A DNA stretch of 64,000 bases from Cellulomonas wangleii (GCF_018388445.1 NZ_CP074405.1:1178001-1242000), one strand, 5' to 3'. Shown: positions 48,871 through 63,492, counted from the stretch's first letter. Translations and numbers: made by a program. The notes: generated by a model not told the origin, from the letters alone.

Positions 48871-48935
48871 TCGCGTGCCGGGGAGGGTCCGCCGAGAGCA
48901 TCGTCGGTGCCCCCGGTCACACCCGCTCACGCGAC

Positions 48936-48964
48936 TTGCGCGTCGGCCGGGTGCTGCGTAATGT
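48936..48964 (+). promoter_or_regulatory. rRNA operon promoter P1
   Basis: TTGCGC (48936-48941) and TAATGT (48959-48964) with a 17-base spacer. It is 642 bases before the 16S gene. Confidence 0.6.
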
Positions 48965-49094
48965 TCCCCCGGCCGCCCGGCAGGGAGGAACGGACACCGA
49001 GCTCGACCCGGTGGTCGGTCCCCGCGGACGGCACCCCCCTCGACCTCGTCGGCCGGCGCTGAGCGCCAGCCGCGTCGTGGCGTCGTGGGGGCGG

Positions 49095-49275
49095 TCGGAC
49101 CGGGTCGCAGGATCGGGTACGGTCATCCAGCCGCTCAGCCCCTCGGGGCCGGAGAGGCGGGTGTCGGACCGGGTCGCAGGATCGGGTACGGTCATCCAGC
49201 CGCTCAGCCCCCCGGGGTCGGAGAGGCGGGTGTCGGACCAGGTCAGCGGATCGGGTACGGTCATCCAGGCCCACG
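49095..49275 (+). repeat. 69-bp tandem repeat carrying three promoter copies (P2-P4)
   Basis: Units start at 49095, 49164 and 49233 (third partial, to about 49275); the first two differ at two positions. Each holds TCGGAC and TACGGT exactly 17 bases apart (TACGGT at 49118, 49187 and 49256). The -35 deviates from TTGACA but the conserved spacing in all copies, and the location before rRNA, support three duplicated promoters or activator sites. Confidence 0.65.
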
Positions 49276-49350
49276 GCTCCTCGGAGCACGGGGCCGGCCG
49301 GCCGGGTCTCACGACCCAGGCGAACGAGCCAGGGACGCCGAGAGGCCGCC

Positions 49351-49379
49351 TTGACCGGGAGCCGCGGAACGGCTAAGTT
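49351..49379 (+). promoter_or_regulatory. rRNA operon promoter P5 (proximal, strongest match)
   Basis: TTGACC (49351-49356) and TAAGTT (49374-49379) with a 17-base spacer, the best vegetative match in the region. Start of transcription is expected near 49386, giving a 16S leader of about 220 bases. Confidence 0.75.
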
Positions 49380-49521
49380 AGAACGGTTGCCTCCAGACGG
49401 GCCCGAGAGGGTCCAGCGGATGCGCGTCTGTTCCTTGAGAACTCAACAGTGTGCCAAGTAGTCGATGCCATGTTTGTGGTGTCGAGCCTGGCTGGGTCCA
49501 CCCCGTGGGTCTGGTCAGGGA

Positions 49522-49530
49522 TGATGCCAG
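49522..49530 (+). other. 5' arm of the pre-16S processing stem
   Basis: TGATGCCAG pairs with CTGGCATCA at 51137-51145, just after the 16S 3' end; adjacent GATGC and GCATC add pairs. This long-range stem is the expected RNase III substrate. The leader 49386-49605 also holds a boxA-like stretch (GCTGTTTGACATT, about 49595) and no gene. Confidence 0.5.
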
Positions 49531-49605
49531 TTGATGCCCCTCTTTTGGGGGGTTCTTTGTGTGTCTGTTGCTCGCCGGTTTCGGTCGGTGGGTGGCTGTT
49601 TGACA

Positions 49606-54652
<5,047 letters not shown>

Positions 54653-54728
54653 ACTTCATTCATTGCTACGCGTCCACTGTGCGGTTCCCGAGAAACCAAC
54701 GGTTCATTCCCGTTGACATCTCGACAGG

Positions 54729-54845
54729 GTTACGGCGGTCATAGCGAAGGGGAAACGCCCGGTCCCATTCCGAACCCGGAAGCTAAGCCCTTCAGCGCCG
54801 ATGGTACTGCACCCGCCAGGGTGTGGGAGAGTAGGACGCCGCCGG
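54729..54845 (+). rRNA. rrf: 5S ribosomal RNA
   Basis: About 117 bases. GTTACGGCGG at the 5' end pairs with CCGCCGGAC at the 3' end; the internal CCCATTCCGAAC and GAAGCTAAGCC segments are diagnostic. It lies 76 bases after the 23S, the last gene of the operon. Confidence 0.95.
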
Positions 54846-54857
54846 ACAATCATTCAA

Positions 54858-54891
54858 CGAAAGGCCCACCCCGCGAGGGGTGGGCCTTTCG
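54858..54891 (+). terminator. rRNA operon terminator
   Basis: A perfect 15-bp stem (54858-54872 with 54877-54891) with a GCGA loop and a T-rich second arm (CCTTTCGTCGTT), 12 bases after the 5S. The strongest terminator in the window. Confidence 0.9.
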
Positions 54892-55167
54892 TCGTTCCCG
54901 TAGAAGTCGACGAGCGCCCCGGACTGCCTCGTTGCACCTCGGTAGCCGACCGTCGGCGGCTGCTGCGACGGCTCGGCCCACCGGGCACGGCGGCCCGGAC
55001 GAGGCCCGGCGCCCCTCGCAGGGCGTCCGTGCGGCCCGCTCGACCCCTTGTGGCGTGCGGGCGGTCCGGTGACATGGCGTGCGGGCGGTCCGGTGACCGA
55101 ACCGCCAGGGCCCTGACCACACCCGCCGGCACAGCCGGGGTGGCCCGTGCCGTGCCCCGGAGACGTC
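54892..55167. other. Non-coding gap with a 24-bp direct duplication
   Basis: Between the rRNA terminator and the glgB-side terminator. Two 24-bp direct copies lie at 55051-55074 and 55075-55098, differing in the last base. Long frames cross this stretch but are Arg/Pro-rich and cross the rRNA or glgB antisense, so I see no gene in it. Confidence 0.6.
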
Positions 55168-55202
55168 TGTGCCCCTGCCGACAGAGCATCGGCAGGGGCA
55201 CA
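55168..55202. terminator. Strong hairpin after glgB
   Basis: A perfect 14-bp stem (55168-55181 with 55189-55202) and seven-base loop, 44 bases beyond the glgB stop on the minus strand. It would end the minus-strand transcript from 60987 and block read-through from the rRNA side. Confidence 0.75.
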
Positions 55203-55246
55203 GGCACGTCCGTGCGGCGCTCCTGGCGCCGTGCGGGGCCAGAGGC

Positions 55247-57451
55247 TCAGGCGGGCGTGGGCTCGCCGTCCTCGTCCAGGACGAAGACGACCGCCCCGAG
55301 CGGAGGGACCCGGATCGAGGCCGACCACGGGCGGCCGTAGTGCTCGACCGGCTCCGCAGCGATCGCGCCCAGGTTGCCGACACCGGACCCGCCGTAGACC
55401 TCGGCGTCCGAGTTGAACGCCTCGCGCCACGTGCCGCCGGTGGGCAGCGGGACACGCCAGCCCTCGTGCGGGACGCCCGCGAAGTTCACGACGACGACGG
55501 CCGGGGGCGTGTCCACCCCGTACCGCACGTACGCCAGCAGGTTGAGGTCCGCCTCGTCGGACGCGAGCCACGCGAAGCCGTCGGGGGTGTGGTCGAGCTG
55601 CCACAGCGCGGGAGTGCGGCGGTAGACCTCGTTGAGGTCCCGCAGGCTGCGCTGCACCCCCCGGTGGGCGTCGTCGTCGAGGCTGTGCCAGTCGAGCGAG
55701 CGGGACTCCGCCCACTCGCCCTGCTGGGCGAACTCCTGGCCCATGAACAAGAGCTGCTTGCCGGGATGGGTCCACTGGTAGGCGAGCAGCGCCCGGACGC
55801 CGGCGAGCTTCTGCCAGTGGTCTCCCGGCATGCGCCCGTAGAGCGAGCCCTTGCCGTGGACGACCTCGTCGTGGCTGATGGGCAGCACGAAGTGCTCGGA
55901 GTAGGCGTAGACCATCGAGAACGTGATCTCGTGGTGGTGGTACCGGCGGTTGATCGGCTCCTCGCGCAGGTAGCGCAGGGTGTCGTTCATCCAGCCCATG
56001 TTCCACTTCAGGCCGAAGCCCAGGCCGTGCGCGGACGTCGGCGCCGTGACGCCCGGCCAGGCGGTCGACTCCTCGGCGATCATCATGATGCCAGGGGTGC
56101 GCCGGTACGCCGTCGCGTTGGTCTCCTGCAGGAACGAGATCGCCTCGAGGTTCTCCCGGCCGCCGTACGCGTTGGGGCGCCACTGGCCCGCCTGGCGTGA
56201 GTAGTCGAGGTAGAGCATCGACGCGACGGCGTCGACACGCAGCCCGTCGACGTGGAACTCCTCGAGCCAGTAGGTCGCGTTCGCGACGAGGAAGTTGCGC
56301 ACCTCGGGGCGCCCGAAGTTGAAGACGTACGTGCCCCAGTCCGGGTGCTCACCGAGCAGCGGGTCCGGGTGCTCGTAGAGCGCCGTGCCGTCGAAGTGGG
56401 CGAGCGACCACTCGTCCTTCGGGAAGTGCGCGGGCACCCAGTCGACGATGACGCCGATGCCGGCGCGGTGCAGGCAGTCCACGAGGTACCGGAAGTCGTC
56501 CGGGTGGCCGAACCGCGAGGTCGGGGCGTAGTACGACGACACCTGGTAGCCCCACGAGCCGCCGAACGGGTGCTCCGCCACGGGCAGCAGCTCGACGTGG
56601 GTGAAGCCCAGCTCCAGCACGTACTCGGTGAGCTGGTGGGCCAGGTCGCGGTACGACAGCCCCTGGCGCCACGACCCGAGGTGGACCTCGTAGACGCTCA
56701 TCGGCCCCGCGTGCGGGTCGCGCTGCGCCCGGGCGGTCATCCACGTGTCGTCGTACCACGTGTAGGTCGTCTCGACGACGACGGAGGCGGTGGCGGGCGG
56801 CACCTCGGTGCCCTTCGCCATCGGGTCCGCCTTCTGGCGCCACGACCCGTCCGCCCCGAGGATCTCGAACTTGTACCGGGCGCCGGCGTCGACACCCGGC
56901 GCGTACAGCTCCCAGATGCCGCTGTCACCGAGCGAGCGCATGGCGTGGGTCGCGCCCTGCCAGTGGTTGAAGTCGCCGACGACGCGCACCGCGCGGGCGT
57001 TCGGTGCCCACACGGCGAAGGACGTGCCACGGACCGGACCGAGCTGCCCGTCGTAGGTGCGGACGTTGGCACCCAGGACCTGCCAGAGCTGCTCGTGACG
57101 GCCCTCGCGCACCAGGTAGCGGTCGAGCTCCTGCACGGTGGGCAGGAACCGGTACGGGTCGTCGACGACCGCCGTCCAGTCCGCGTAGGTGACCTCGAGG
57201 CGGTAGTCGGGCACGGTGGTCCCGGGCAGCAGGGCGTACCAGATGCCGTCCAGCTCGTGCTGCGCCTCGACGCGGGAGTCCGCCGTGACCACCACGACGC
57301 GGTCCGCGAGGGGACGCAGCGTACGGACCGTGACGGTGCCGTCGCCGACGTGCGGACCCAGGACCGCGTGGGGATCGTAGAAGGAGCCCGCCGCCACGGC
57401 GCGCAGGGTGTCGTGGTCGACGGGCACGGGGGACGTGGCAGCCGCAGTCAT
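55247..57451 (-). CDS. glgB: 1,4-alpha-glucan branching enzyme
   Basis: Makes alpha-1,6 branches in glycogen by moving an alpha-1,4 chain. It is 734 aa from ATG 57451. An N-terminal domain N1 plus CBM48 (about residues 1-220, with [20 protein letters not shown]) precedes the GH13 barrel, with the conserved regions [28 protein letters not shown] (nucleophile Asp), [11 protein letters not shown] (acid/base Glu) and [14 protein letters not shown] (transition-state Asp region). The C-terminal domain ends normally. It lies 54 bases after the sensor-domain gene on the same strand and may be cotranscribed with it. Confidence 0.95.
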   Translation of the reverse strand: MTAAATSPVPVDHDTLRAVAAGSFYDPHAVLGPHVGDGTVTVRTLRPLADRVVVVTADSRVEAQHELDGIWYALLPGTTVPDYRLEVTYADWTAVVDDPYRFLPTVQELDRYLVREGRHEQLWQVLGANVRTYDGQLGPVRGTSFAVWAPNARAVRVVGDFNHWQGATHAMRSLGDSGIWELYAPGVDAGARYKFEILGADGSWRQKADPMAKGTEVPPATASVVVETTYTWYDDTWMTARAQRDPHAGPMSVYEVHLGSWRQGLSYRDLAHQLTEYVLELGFTHVELLPVAEHPFGGSWGYQVSSYYAPTSRFGHPDDFRYLVDCLHRAGIGVIVDWVPAHFPKDEWSLAHFDGTALYEHPDPLLGEHPDWGTYVFNFGRPEVRNFLVANATYWLEEFHVDGLRVDAVASMLYLDYSRQAGQWRPNAYGGRENLEAISFLQETNATAYRRTPGIMMIAEESTAWPGVTAPTSAHGLGFGLKWNMGWMNDTLRYLREEPINRRYHHHEITFSMVYAYSEHFVLPISHDEVVHGKGSLYGRMPGDHWQKLAGVRALLAYQWTHPGKQLLFMGQEFAQQGEWAESRSLDWHSLDDDAHRGVQRSLRDLNEVYRRTPALWQLDHTPDGFAWLASDEADLNLLAYVRYGVDTPPAVVVVNFAGVPHEGWRVPLPTGGTWREAFNSDAEVYGGSGVGNLGAIAAEPVEHYGRPWSASIRVPPLGAVVFVLDEDGEPTPA

Positions 57452-57505
57452 GTCCCTACCCAATCACCCCGGGCGCGTTGCCGCAGGTGGTGAGTGGGCG
57501 CGTCG

Positions 57506-58444
57506 TCACGCCTGCGCCGGATCGTCGCGCACGGCACGCGGCCGCCGTGCCGTGCTGCCGCGGGCGACGAGGCGCGGCAGGGGGGCGGTCGACGTGGTCG
57601 CACGGCCCGACGCCAGGAGGTTCAGCACGGCGTCGCCCACCTGGACGCCCATGGCGTGCACGTCGAGGCTCATCGCCGACAGCGGTGGGTGCGACAACCG
57701 GCACAGCGCCGAGTCGTCCCAGGCGAGCAGGGAGACGTCGGACGGCACCCCGAGCCCCAGCTCGTTCGCGACGCCCAGCCCGGCGACCGCCATGACGTCG
57801 TTGTCGTACACGACCGCCGACGGCGGGTCGTTGCGGCCGAGCAGCGCGCGGGTGGCCCGGGTGCCGGACTCCTGCCCGTAGTCGGCCTCGACGACCACGC
57901 CCCTGGCGCCGCGTTGGACGCACTCGTCGAGGAAGGCGTGCGTGCGCGAGCGCGTGTGCGCGAGAGCCGCCGGTCCGGACACCCGCCCGATCGTGCGGTG
58001 CCCCAGGTCGACGAGGTAGCCGACCGCGTCACGCATGGCCTGGCCGTTGTCGATCCACACGTGCGCGACCCCGGGCAGCGACCGTTCCGGGCCGCCGACG
58101 ACCACCGTCGGGATCCCGAGCTCGCCGAGCACCGCCAGGCGCGGGTCGTCGACGACGAGGTTGACGAGCACGACCGCGTCGACCAGGCCACCCCGGCCCC
58201 AGCGCCGGTAGGCGGCGATCTCCGCGCCGTGGTCCGGCACGACGTGGAGCAGCAGCGAGCGGTCGTCCGAGGACAGCGTCTCCTCGATGCCGCCGATCAG
58301 CTCCATGAAGAACGGCTCGAACCCCAGCATCCGCGCAGGACGCGCGAGCACCAACCCGACCGCGTCTGCGCCCACGGCGCTCAGCGTACCGGCCGGCCCC
58401 GTGCCGGCGCGGTCCGTGACGGTCCGGGCGCGCGGTGCGGTCAC
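57506..58444 (-). CDS. LacI/GalR-type sensor domain protein without a DNA-binding head
   Basis: 312 aa from a GTG at 58444 that overlaps the beta-mannosidase stop (GTGA). From about residue 27 it is a typical LacI-family ligand domain: DAVGLVLARP, FMELIGGIEETL, VDAVVLVNLVVDDPR, VVGGPERSLPGV, VWIDNGQAMRDAVGYL, GRVSGP, DPPSAVVYDNDVMAVAGL and VSLLAWDDSALCR. The usual 55-residue helix-turn-helix and hinge are absent; the first 26 residues are Thr/Ala/Gly-rich. Nothing in the other frames upstream encodes the head, because that DNA is the intact end of the GH2 gene. It may act as a co-sensor, or be a decayed regulator. Confidence 0.78.
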   Translation of the reverse strand: MTAPRARTVTDRAGTGPAGTLSAVGADAVGLVLARPARMLGFEPFFMELIGGIEETLSSDDRSLLLHVVPDHGAEIAAYRRWGRGGLVDAVVLVNLVVDDPRLAVLGELGIPTVVVGGPERSLPGVAHVWIDNGQAMRDAVGYLVDLGHRTIGRVSGPAALAHTRSRTHAFLDECVQRGARGVVVEADYGQESGTRATRALLGRNDPPSAVVYDNDVMAVAGLGVANELGLGVPSDVSLLAWDDSALCRLSHPPLSAMSLDVHAMGVQVGDAVLNLLASGRATTSTAPLPRLVARGSTARRPRAVRDDPAQA

Positions 58445-60987
58445 GCCCCCGGGGCGCGGGCCGCCACGACGACGTCGTTCGCGCTGCGCAGCACCGGGGC
58501 GGTGACGAGGGCGGCCGGGTCCAGGGTGGCAGCCGTGCGGACACGGAACGTGGCACGGGCGCCGGCCGGCAACGTCACCAGTGCCTCGTCGACGCTCGCG
58601 GCGGGGTCCAGCCGGTCGACCAGCAGCGTGAGGTCACGCACGAGCGAGCGTGCCGTCACCTCGACCGCGTACCCGTCCTGCACGGGGTGCACGCGCGCGT
58701 CGAACGGCGTCGGGTCCAGGGCGAGGTCGACGTCCTCGACCCAGGTGTGCACCGCCCGACGGCGGTCCAGCGACACGACCAGGACCTCGGCCGTCGGGTC
58801 GCCGGGCGTCCGCAGCGCGGCCGCGACGGGGAAGGTGCCCACGGACCACGCGCCGACGGTCAGCGGCACCTCCGCCCGGGCCAGCACGTCGCCGCCGAGC
58901 GTCTGACGCTCCAGCAGGGCCGTCGCCTTCCACAGGACGGGGGTGTCGTTGACGACGACGAGGGACTCGCGACCGTCGCGCGGCTGCACGGTCACCAGCC
59001 GTTCGGCGAACGCCGCACGCAGCGCCCACCACAGGGGCTTGGGTCGTCCGTCGCCGTCGATCGCCGCCCACGACGTCACGGGCCAGCAGTCGTTCAGCTG
59101 CCACACGACGGACCCGGCGGTGACGGGCCACCAGGAGCGGTGGTGCTCGATCGCGAACCGCACCGCGCGCGCCTGGTTGAGCTGACCTGCCCACAGCCAG
59201 TCGTCCGGGTCGGACGGGACACCGAGGTGCGGTGCCATGCCGCGGTCGAGCTTGCCGTTGCCGTCCTCGGCCTTCTGGTGCAGCAGGAAGGTGGGGTGCT
59301 CCTTGCCGGCCACCGAGCCGTCCTCGGCGCGGACGGCGCGCGCCAGCGTCGACCACGTCGGCGGGCCCTGGAAGCCGAACTCCGAGCAGAACCGGGGGAC
59401 CTCGTCGCGGTACACGGTGTAGTCGACCCGGTTCCAGACATCCCACTGGTGGTGGGAGCCGTGGTCCGGGTCGTTGGGGTGCACGTCGCGGATGTCGTAC
59501 CCGGGCGAGGTGGGGCTGTTCGCGACGTACGGCCGGGTCGGGTCGAGCTCGGCCACCACGGCCGGCAGCACCTCCGTCGCGTACGCGTGGCCCCAGGTGC
59601 GCCCGTCGAGCTCGGGCTCCCAGCCCCAGTCCCGGAAGCCCCACAGGTTCTCGTTGCCGCCGTTCCACAGCACCAGCGACGGGTGCGGCGTCAGGCGGGC
59701 GACGTGCTCGCGGGCCTCGGCCTCGATCTCCTCGCGCAGCGGGGACTCCTCGGGGTACGCGGCGCACGCCAGCAGGAAGTCCTGCCACACCAGCAGCCCG
59801 CGCTCGTCGCACAGCTCGTAGAAGTCCTCGGACTCGTAGATCCCGCCGCCCCAGACCCGCAGCAGGTTGAGGTGGGCCCCCAGCGCCTGGTCGAGGCGCC
59901 CGGCGAGGCGGTCGCGCGTGATGCGGGTCAGCAGGTGGTCGTCGGGGATCCAGTTGGCGCCGCGGACGAACACCGCGCGCCCGTTGACCCGCAGCGTGAA
60001 GGCCGACCCGTGGTCGTCGGGCAGGGTGTCGAGCTCGACGGTGCGGAACCCGATGCGGCGGGACCACGCGCCGAGCAGCGGGCCGGTGCCGCGCGGGCCC
60101 GCGGGGGCCGCGGGGTCGCTCGCGCGCAGCTCGACGTGCAGGTCGTGCAGCGGCTGGCCGCCGTGGCCGACCGGCCACCACAGCGGCGCGTGCGGGACCT
60201 CGAGGCGGACGGTGCCGGTGGTGGACCCGGCACGGACCTCGACCACACCCTCGGCACCGGCCACGTGCGCCGTCACCACCAGCGGGACCTCACCACCCGC
60301 GAGCCCCGACCGCTCGACGTCGACCACGACCTCGACCACGCCCGTGCCGTCGGGCTCCACGGTCACCAGCGCGCGCACGCCGGCGAGCCGCGCGACGCGC
60401 CACCGCTGGACGCGGACCGGGCGCCACAGGCCGGCCGTCTGCAGGTCGGGTCCCCAGTCCCAGCCGAAGGAGCAGGCCATCTTGCGGACCATGTTGAACG
60501 GCTGCGCGTAGGCCATGGGCCGGGGTCCCAGCCGCGCGGCCTCCGCCTCGGCGTAGGTGAGCGCCGACGTCAGGTCCACGCGCAGCACCTGCGGTCCCGG
60601 GCACAGGTGGTCGCGCAGGTCGACCCGGTAGGTGCGGTGCTGGTTGGCCGTGCGTGCGAGGACGGTGCCGTCCAGGCGCACGGCGGCGACGGTGTCGACG
60701 CCCTCGAGAACCAGGTCGACGCGCTCGTCGTCGGCGGCAGGGGTGACGTCGAGCGGCCGGGCGTACGACCAGTCCACCCGCTTCATCCAGGCGACCTCGA
60801 GCTCGTTGCGGTCGACGTACGGGTCGGGGACGAGCCCGGCCGCGAGCAGGTCGGTGTGCGTGGTGCCGGGCACCCGCGCGGGGACCCCCGACACGAGCCG
60901 GGAGGCGAGCGCGGCCGGCAGCCCGGAGGGCAGCGTGGCGGGGTCGGCCGTGAGGGTCCAGCCCTCGGCGAGGACGTCGTCGGTCAT
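58441..60987 (-). CDS. Beta-mannosidase, glycoside hydrolase family 2
   Basis: Cytoplasmic enzyme releasing mannose from beta-manno-oligosaccharides. It is 848 aa from ATG 60987 with GGGAG upstream; a longer frame to 61065 covers the promoter. Domains: a jelly-roll sugar-binding domain (about 20-210, with FGWDWGPDLQTAGLW, typical of mannosidases), an immunoglobulin-like domain, the catalytic barrel with acid/base in WNGGNENLWG and nucleophile in RFCSEFGFQGPP, and C-terminal beta domains. No signal peptide. Divergent from a GH36 alpha-galactosidase, suggesting galactomannan oligosaccharides as substrates. Confidence 0.92.
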   Translation of the reverse strand: MTDDVLAEGWTLTADPATLPSGLPAALASRLVSGVPARVPGTTHTDLLAAGLVPDPYVDRNELEVAWMKRVDWSYARPLDVTPAADDERVDLVLEGVDTVAAVRLDGTVLARTANQHRTYRVDLRDHLCPGPQVLRVDLTSALTYAEAEAARLGPRPMAYAQPFNMVRKMACSFGWDWGPDLQTAGLWRPVRVQRWRVARLAGVRALVTVEPDGTGVVEVVVDVERSGLAGGEVPLVVTAHVAGAEGVVEVRAGSTTGTVRLEVPHAPLWWPVGHGGQPLHDLHVELRASDPAAPAGPRGTGPLLGAWSRRIGFRTVELDTLPDDHGSAFTLRVNGRAVFVRGANWIPDDHLLTRITRDRLAGRLDQALGAHLNLLRVWGGGIYESEDFYELCDERGLLVWQDFLLACAAYPEESPLREEIEAEAREHVARLTPHPSLVLWNGGNENLWGFRDWGWEPELDGRTWGHAYATEVLPAVVAELDPTRPYVANSPTSPGYDIRDVHPNDPDHGSHHQWDVWNRVDYTVYRDEVPRFCSEFGFQGPPTWSTLARAVRAEDGSVAGKEHPTFLLHQKAEDGNGKLDRGMAPHLGVPSDPDDWLWAGQLNQARAVRFAIEHHRSWWPVTAGSVVWQLNDCWPVTSWAAIDGDGRPKPLWWALRAAFAERLVTVQPRDGRESLVVVNDTPVLWKATALLERQTLGGDVLARAEVPLTVGAWSVGTFPVAAALRTPGDPTAEVLVVSLDRRRAVHTWVEDVDLALDPTPFDARVHPVQDGYAVEVTARSLVRDLTLLVDRLDPAASVDEALVTLPAGARATFRVRTAATLDPAALVTAPVLRSANDVVVAARAPGA

Positions 60988-61064
60988 GTCGGCTCCCGGT
61001 CCGCGGCTCCGGTGGCCACGCGTCGCGCGCGGCAGGTCGGCGTCGACCCGGGGAGCGACACCCA

Positions 61065-61093
61065 TTGTTAGGCGACCGAAATAAGCAAGTCAA
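61065..61093 (-). promoter_or_regulatory. Promoter of the beta-mannosidase operon
   Basis: On the minus strand TTGACT (61088-61093) and TAACAA (61065-61070, followed by T) are exactly 17 bases apart. It lies in an A/T-rich island (about 61064-61104) that stands out in this genome and probably also holds the opposing GH36 promoter (TAGGGT, 61099-61104) and a ROK operator, though no clean palindrome is visible. Confidence 0.65.
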
Positions 61094-61130
61094 CGACATA
61101 GGGTGGGCGCGATCACAACGGAGGTGAGCG

Positions 61131-63332
61131 GTGCCAGAGCGTCCCGACGACGAGACGACCCCGACGAGCGACCGGGGGGACCGGCAGCCACCCGAGCGAC
61201 CGGACGAGCTGCTGCACCTGCGCGCAGCCGGCGTCAGCCTCGTCCTGGACCTCGCCGGCCTGCCGCGCGTGCTGCACTGGGGCGCCGACCTCGGCCCCCT
61301 CGACGGCGACGCGCTCGCGGACCTGCGGCTCGCCGGCCGCCCGGCACTCATGGGGTTCCCCGTCGACGGCGGCGTGGTGCCCGGCGTGCTGCCGCTGCAG
61401 GCGGACGGCTGGCTCGGCACCCCGGGCCTGACGGGCTCGCGCGCCGGCCGCTCCTGGTCGCCGGACTTCCGCGCCGGGGTCCCGCAGCTGACGCGCACGG
61501 GCGACGGCGGTGCCGTGCTCGTCGTGCCCGCCACCGACCCGGCCACCGCGCTGGCGCTCGAGCTCGTGCTCGAGCTCACGCCGCAGGGGCTCGTCCGGCA
61601 GCGCGCCACGCTCACCAACGCGGGCGACGACGTCTACGAGCTCGGCGGGCTGCTGCTCACCCTGCCGGTCCCGGTCCGGGCGACCACGCTGCTCGACTTC
61701 GGCGGGCACTGGGCGCGCGAGCGGTCACCGATCCGCACGGAGTTCACGCACGGCACGCGACTGCGCGAGAACCGCCGCGGACGCACCGGGTTCGACACCC
61801 CGTACGTGCTGGTCGCCGGGACCGAGGACCTCGCGCACCGCCGCGGCGAGGCGTGGGGCTGGCACGTCGCCTGGTCCGGGAACCACCGCAGCCTCGCGGA
61901 GCGCACGCACTACCACCCCGGGCTGCTGGGCGGCGGCGAGCTGCTGGCACCCGGCGAGGTCCGGCTGCAGCCCGGCGCGTCCTACACGAGCCCGTGGGTG
62001 TACGGCGCGTACGGCGAGCAGGGGCTGGACTCCCTCGCCTCGCGGTTCCACACCTGGCTCCGTGCGCGTCCGCAGCACCCGCACAGCCCGCGCCCGGTCA
62101 CGCTCAACACGTGGGAGGCGGTCTACTTCCAGCACGACCTGGGCCGGCTCGTCGAGCTGGCGGACGCGGCGGCGGCCGTCGGGGCGGAGCGCTTCGTCCT
62201 GGACGACGGGTGGTTCGGCTCGCGACGTGACGACCGCCGGGGCCTCGGCGACTGGTACGTGTCCGACGAGGTGTGGCCCGACGGGCTGCACCCGCTCATC
62301 GAGCACGTGACCGGGCTGGGCATGCAGTTCGGGCTCTGGGTCGAGCCGGAGATGGTCAACCCCGACTCGGACCTCGCGCGTGCCCACCCCGACTGGATGC
62401 TGCGCCTGCCGGACCGCCTCCCGGGCGCCGCACGGTGGCAGCAGGTGCTCGACCTCGCGCGCCCCGAGGTGTTCGACCACATCCTCGGACGGCTCGACGC
62501 GCTGCTCAGTGAGAACGACATCGCGTACCTCAAGTGGGACCACAACCGTGACCTCGTCGACGCCGGTCACGGGTCCGACGGCGTGCCCGGCGTGCACGGG
62601 CAGACGCTCGCCGTCTACCGCCTCCTCGACGCGCTGCGCGCGCGTCATCCGCGCGTCGAGATTGAGTCCTGCTCCTCCGGCGGTGCCCGGGTCGACCTGG
62701 AGATCCTCCAGCGCACCGACCGGGTCTGGGGGTCGGACTGCATCGACGCGCTCGAGCGACGCGCCATTCAGCCGTGGACGAACCTGCTCATCCCGCTGGA
62801 GCTCATCGGTGCGCACATCGGCTCCGGGACGGCCCACAGCACGGGCCGCAGCGCCACCCTCGGCTTCCGGGCCGGCACCGCGCTGTTCGGCCACCTGGGC
62901 ATCGAGTGGGACCTGCGGGAGGCCGACGAGGCGCAGCGCGCGGAGCTGGCGGCGTGGGTCGCGCTGTACAAGGAGGTGCGTGGTCTGCTGCACACCGGGG
63001 TCAGCGTGCACGCCGACCTGCCGGACCCGGCGTTCGAGGTGCACGGGGTGGTCGCCCAGGACGGGTCCGACGCGCTGTTCGCCGTCGCCGCGGTGGCGTC
63101 GTCCGCGCAGATGCCCGCGAACGCGGTGCCGCTGCCCGGCCTCGACCCCGACGCGACGTACCACGTGCGGCCCCAGGCTCCGGGCGACGTCATCACCCAC
63201 GGCTGGAAGGCCCCGTGGTGGACGCCGCAGGGCGTCCGCGCGACGGGCCGCGTGCTCGAGCAGGTCGGGGTGCGGGCACCGCACCTCTCGCCCGAACGCC
63301 TCGTGCTGGTGCGCGCCACCCGCGTGGACTGA
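61131..63332 (+). CDS. Alpha-galactosidase, glycoside hydrolase family 36
   Basis: Cytoplasmic enzyme removing alpha-galactosyl groups (galactomannan branches, raffinose-type sugars). It is 733 aa from GTG 61131 with GGAGG upstream. An N-terminal beta-supersandwich (about 1-320) precedes the barrel: FVLDDGWFGSRRDDRRGLGDW, GLWVEPEMVNPDSDL, the nucleophile in YLKWDHNRD (Asp470), ESCSSGGARVD and the acid/base in VWGSDCIDALER (Asp536). Length and motifs fit the large, tetrameric GH36 type. A ROK regulator gene follows on the same strand. Confidence 0.94.
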   Translation: MPERPDDETTPTSDRGDRQPPERPDELLHLRAAGVSLVLDLAGLPRVLHWGADLGPLDGDALADLRLAGRPALMGFPVDGGVVPGVLPLQADGWLGTPGLTGSRAGRSWSPDFRAGVPQLTRTGDGGAVLVVPATDPATALALELVLELTPQGLVRQRATLTNAGDDVYELGGLLLTLPVPVRATTLLDFGGHWARERSPIRTEFTHGTRLRENRRGRTGFDTPYVLVAGTEDLAHRRGEAWGWHVAWSGNHRSLAERTHYHPGLLGGGELLAPGEVRLQPGASYTSPWVYGAYGEQGLDSLASRFHTWLRARPQHPHSPRPVTLNTWEAVYFQHDLGRLVELADAAAAVGAERFVLDDGWFGSRRDDRRGLGDWYVSDEVWPDGLHPLIEHVTGLGMQFGLWVEPEMVNPDSDLARAHPDWMLRLPDRLPGAARWQQVLDLARPEVFDHILGRLDALLSENDIAYLKWDHNRDLVDAGHGSDGVPGVHGQTLAVYRLLDALRARHPRVEIESCSSGGARVDLEILQRTDRVWGSDCIDALERRAIQPWTNLLIPLELIGAHIGSGTAHSTGRSATLGFRAGTALFGHLGIEWDLREADEAQRAELAAWVALYKEVRGLLHTGVSVHADLPDPAFEVHGVVAQDGSDALFAVAAVASSAQMPANAVPLPGLDPDATYHVRPQAPGDVITHGWKAPWWTPQGVRATGRVLEQVGVRAPHLSPERLVLVRATRVD

Positions 63333-63337
63333 CCGGC

Positions 63338-63376
63338 CGGGTGCACCGGCGCGCGCCCCGTGCGCCGGTGCACCCG
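63338..63376 (+). terminator. Hairpin terminator after the GH36 gene
   Basis: A 15-bp stem (63338-63352 with 63362-63376) with a nine-base GC-rich loop, six bases after the stop. No U-tract. Confidence 0.65.
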
Positions 63377-63440
63377 CCACCCGCGCGGGCTCACCCGGAC
63401 GCCGCAGCCCCGTCGCCGCTCGCGGGCGGCGGGGGGTGGC

Positions 63441-63446
63441 TAGGCT
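63441..63446 (+). promoter_or_regulatory. Probable -10 element for the ROK gene
   Basis: TAGGCT, 46 bases before the ROK start; the same hexamer precedes atpB and the GH42 gene. Confidence 0.45.
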
Positions 63447-63492
63447 CGGTCGGGTCGCCACCCGGCGGCCGCACGGCGACGGGAGCAGGAGT

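Noticed and set aside
44592..48920. A 1,442-codon minus-strand frame opposite the envelope genes
   Set aside because: Same high-GC shadow effect; the plus-strand genes have ribosome-binding sites, signal sequences and coupled starts.
54792..56183. Minus-strand frame crossing the 5S end and glgB
   Set aside because: Out of frame with glgB, Arg/Pro-rich, and crosses the terminators at 54858 and 55168.
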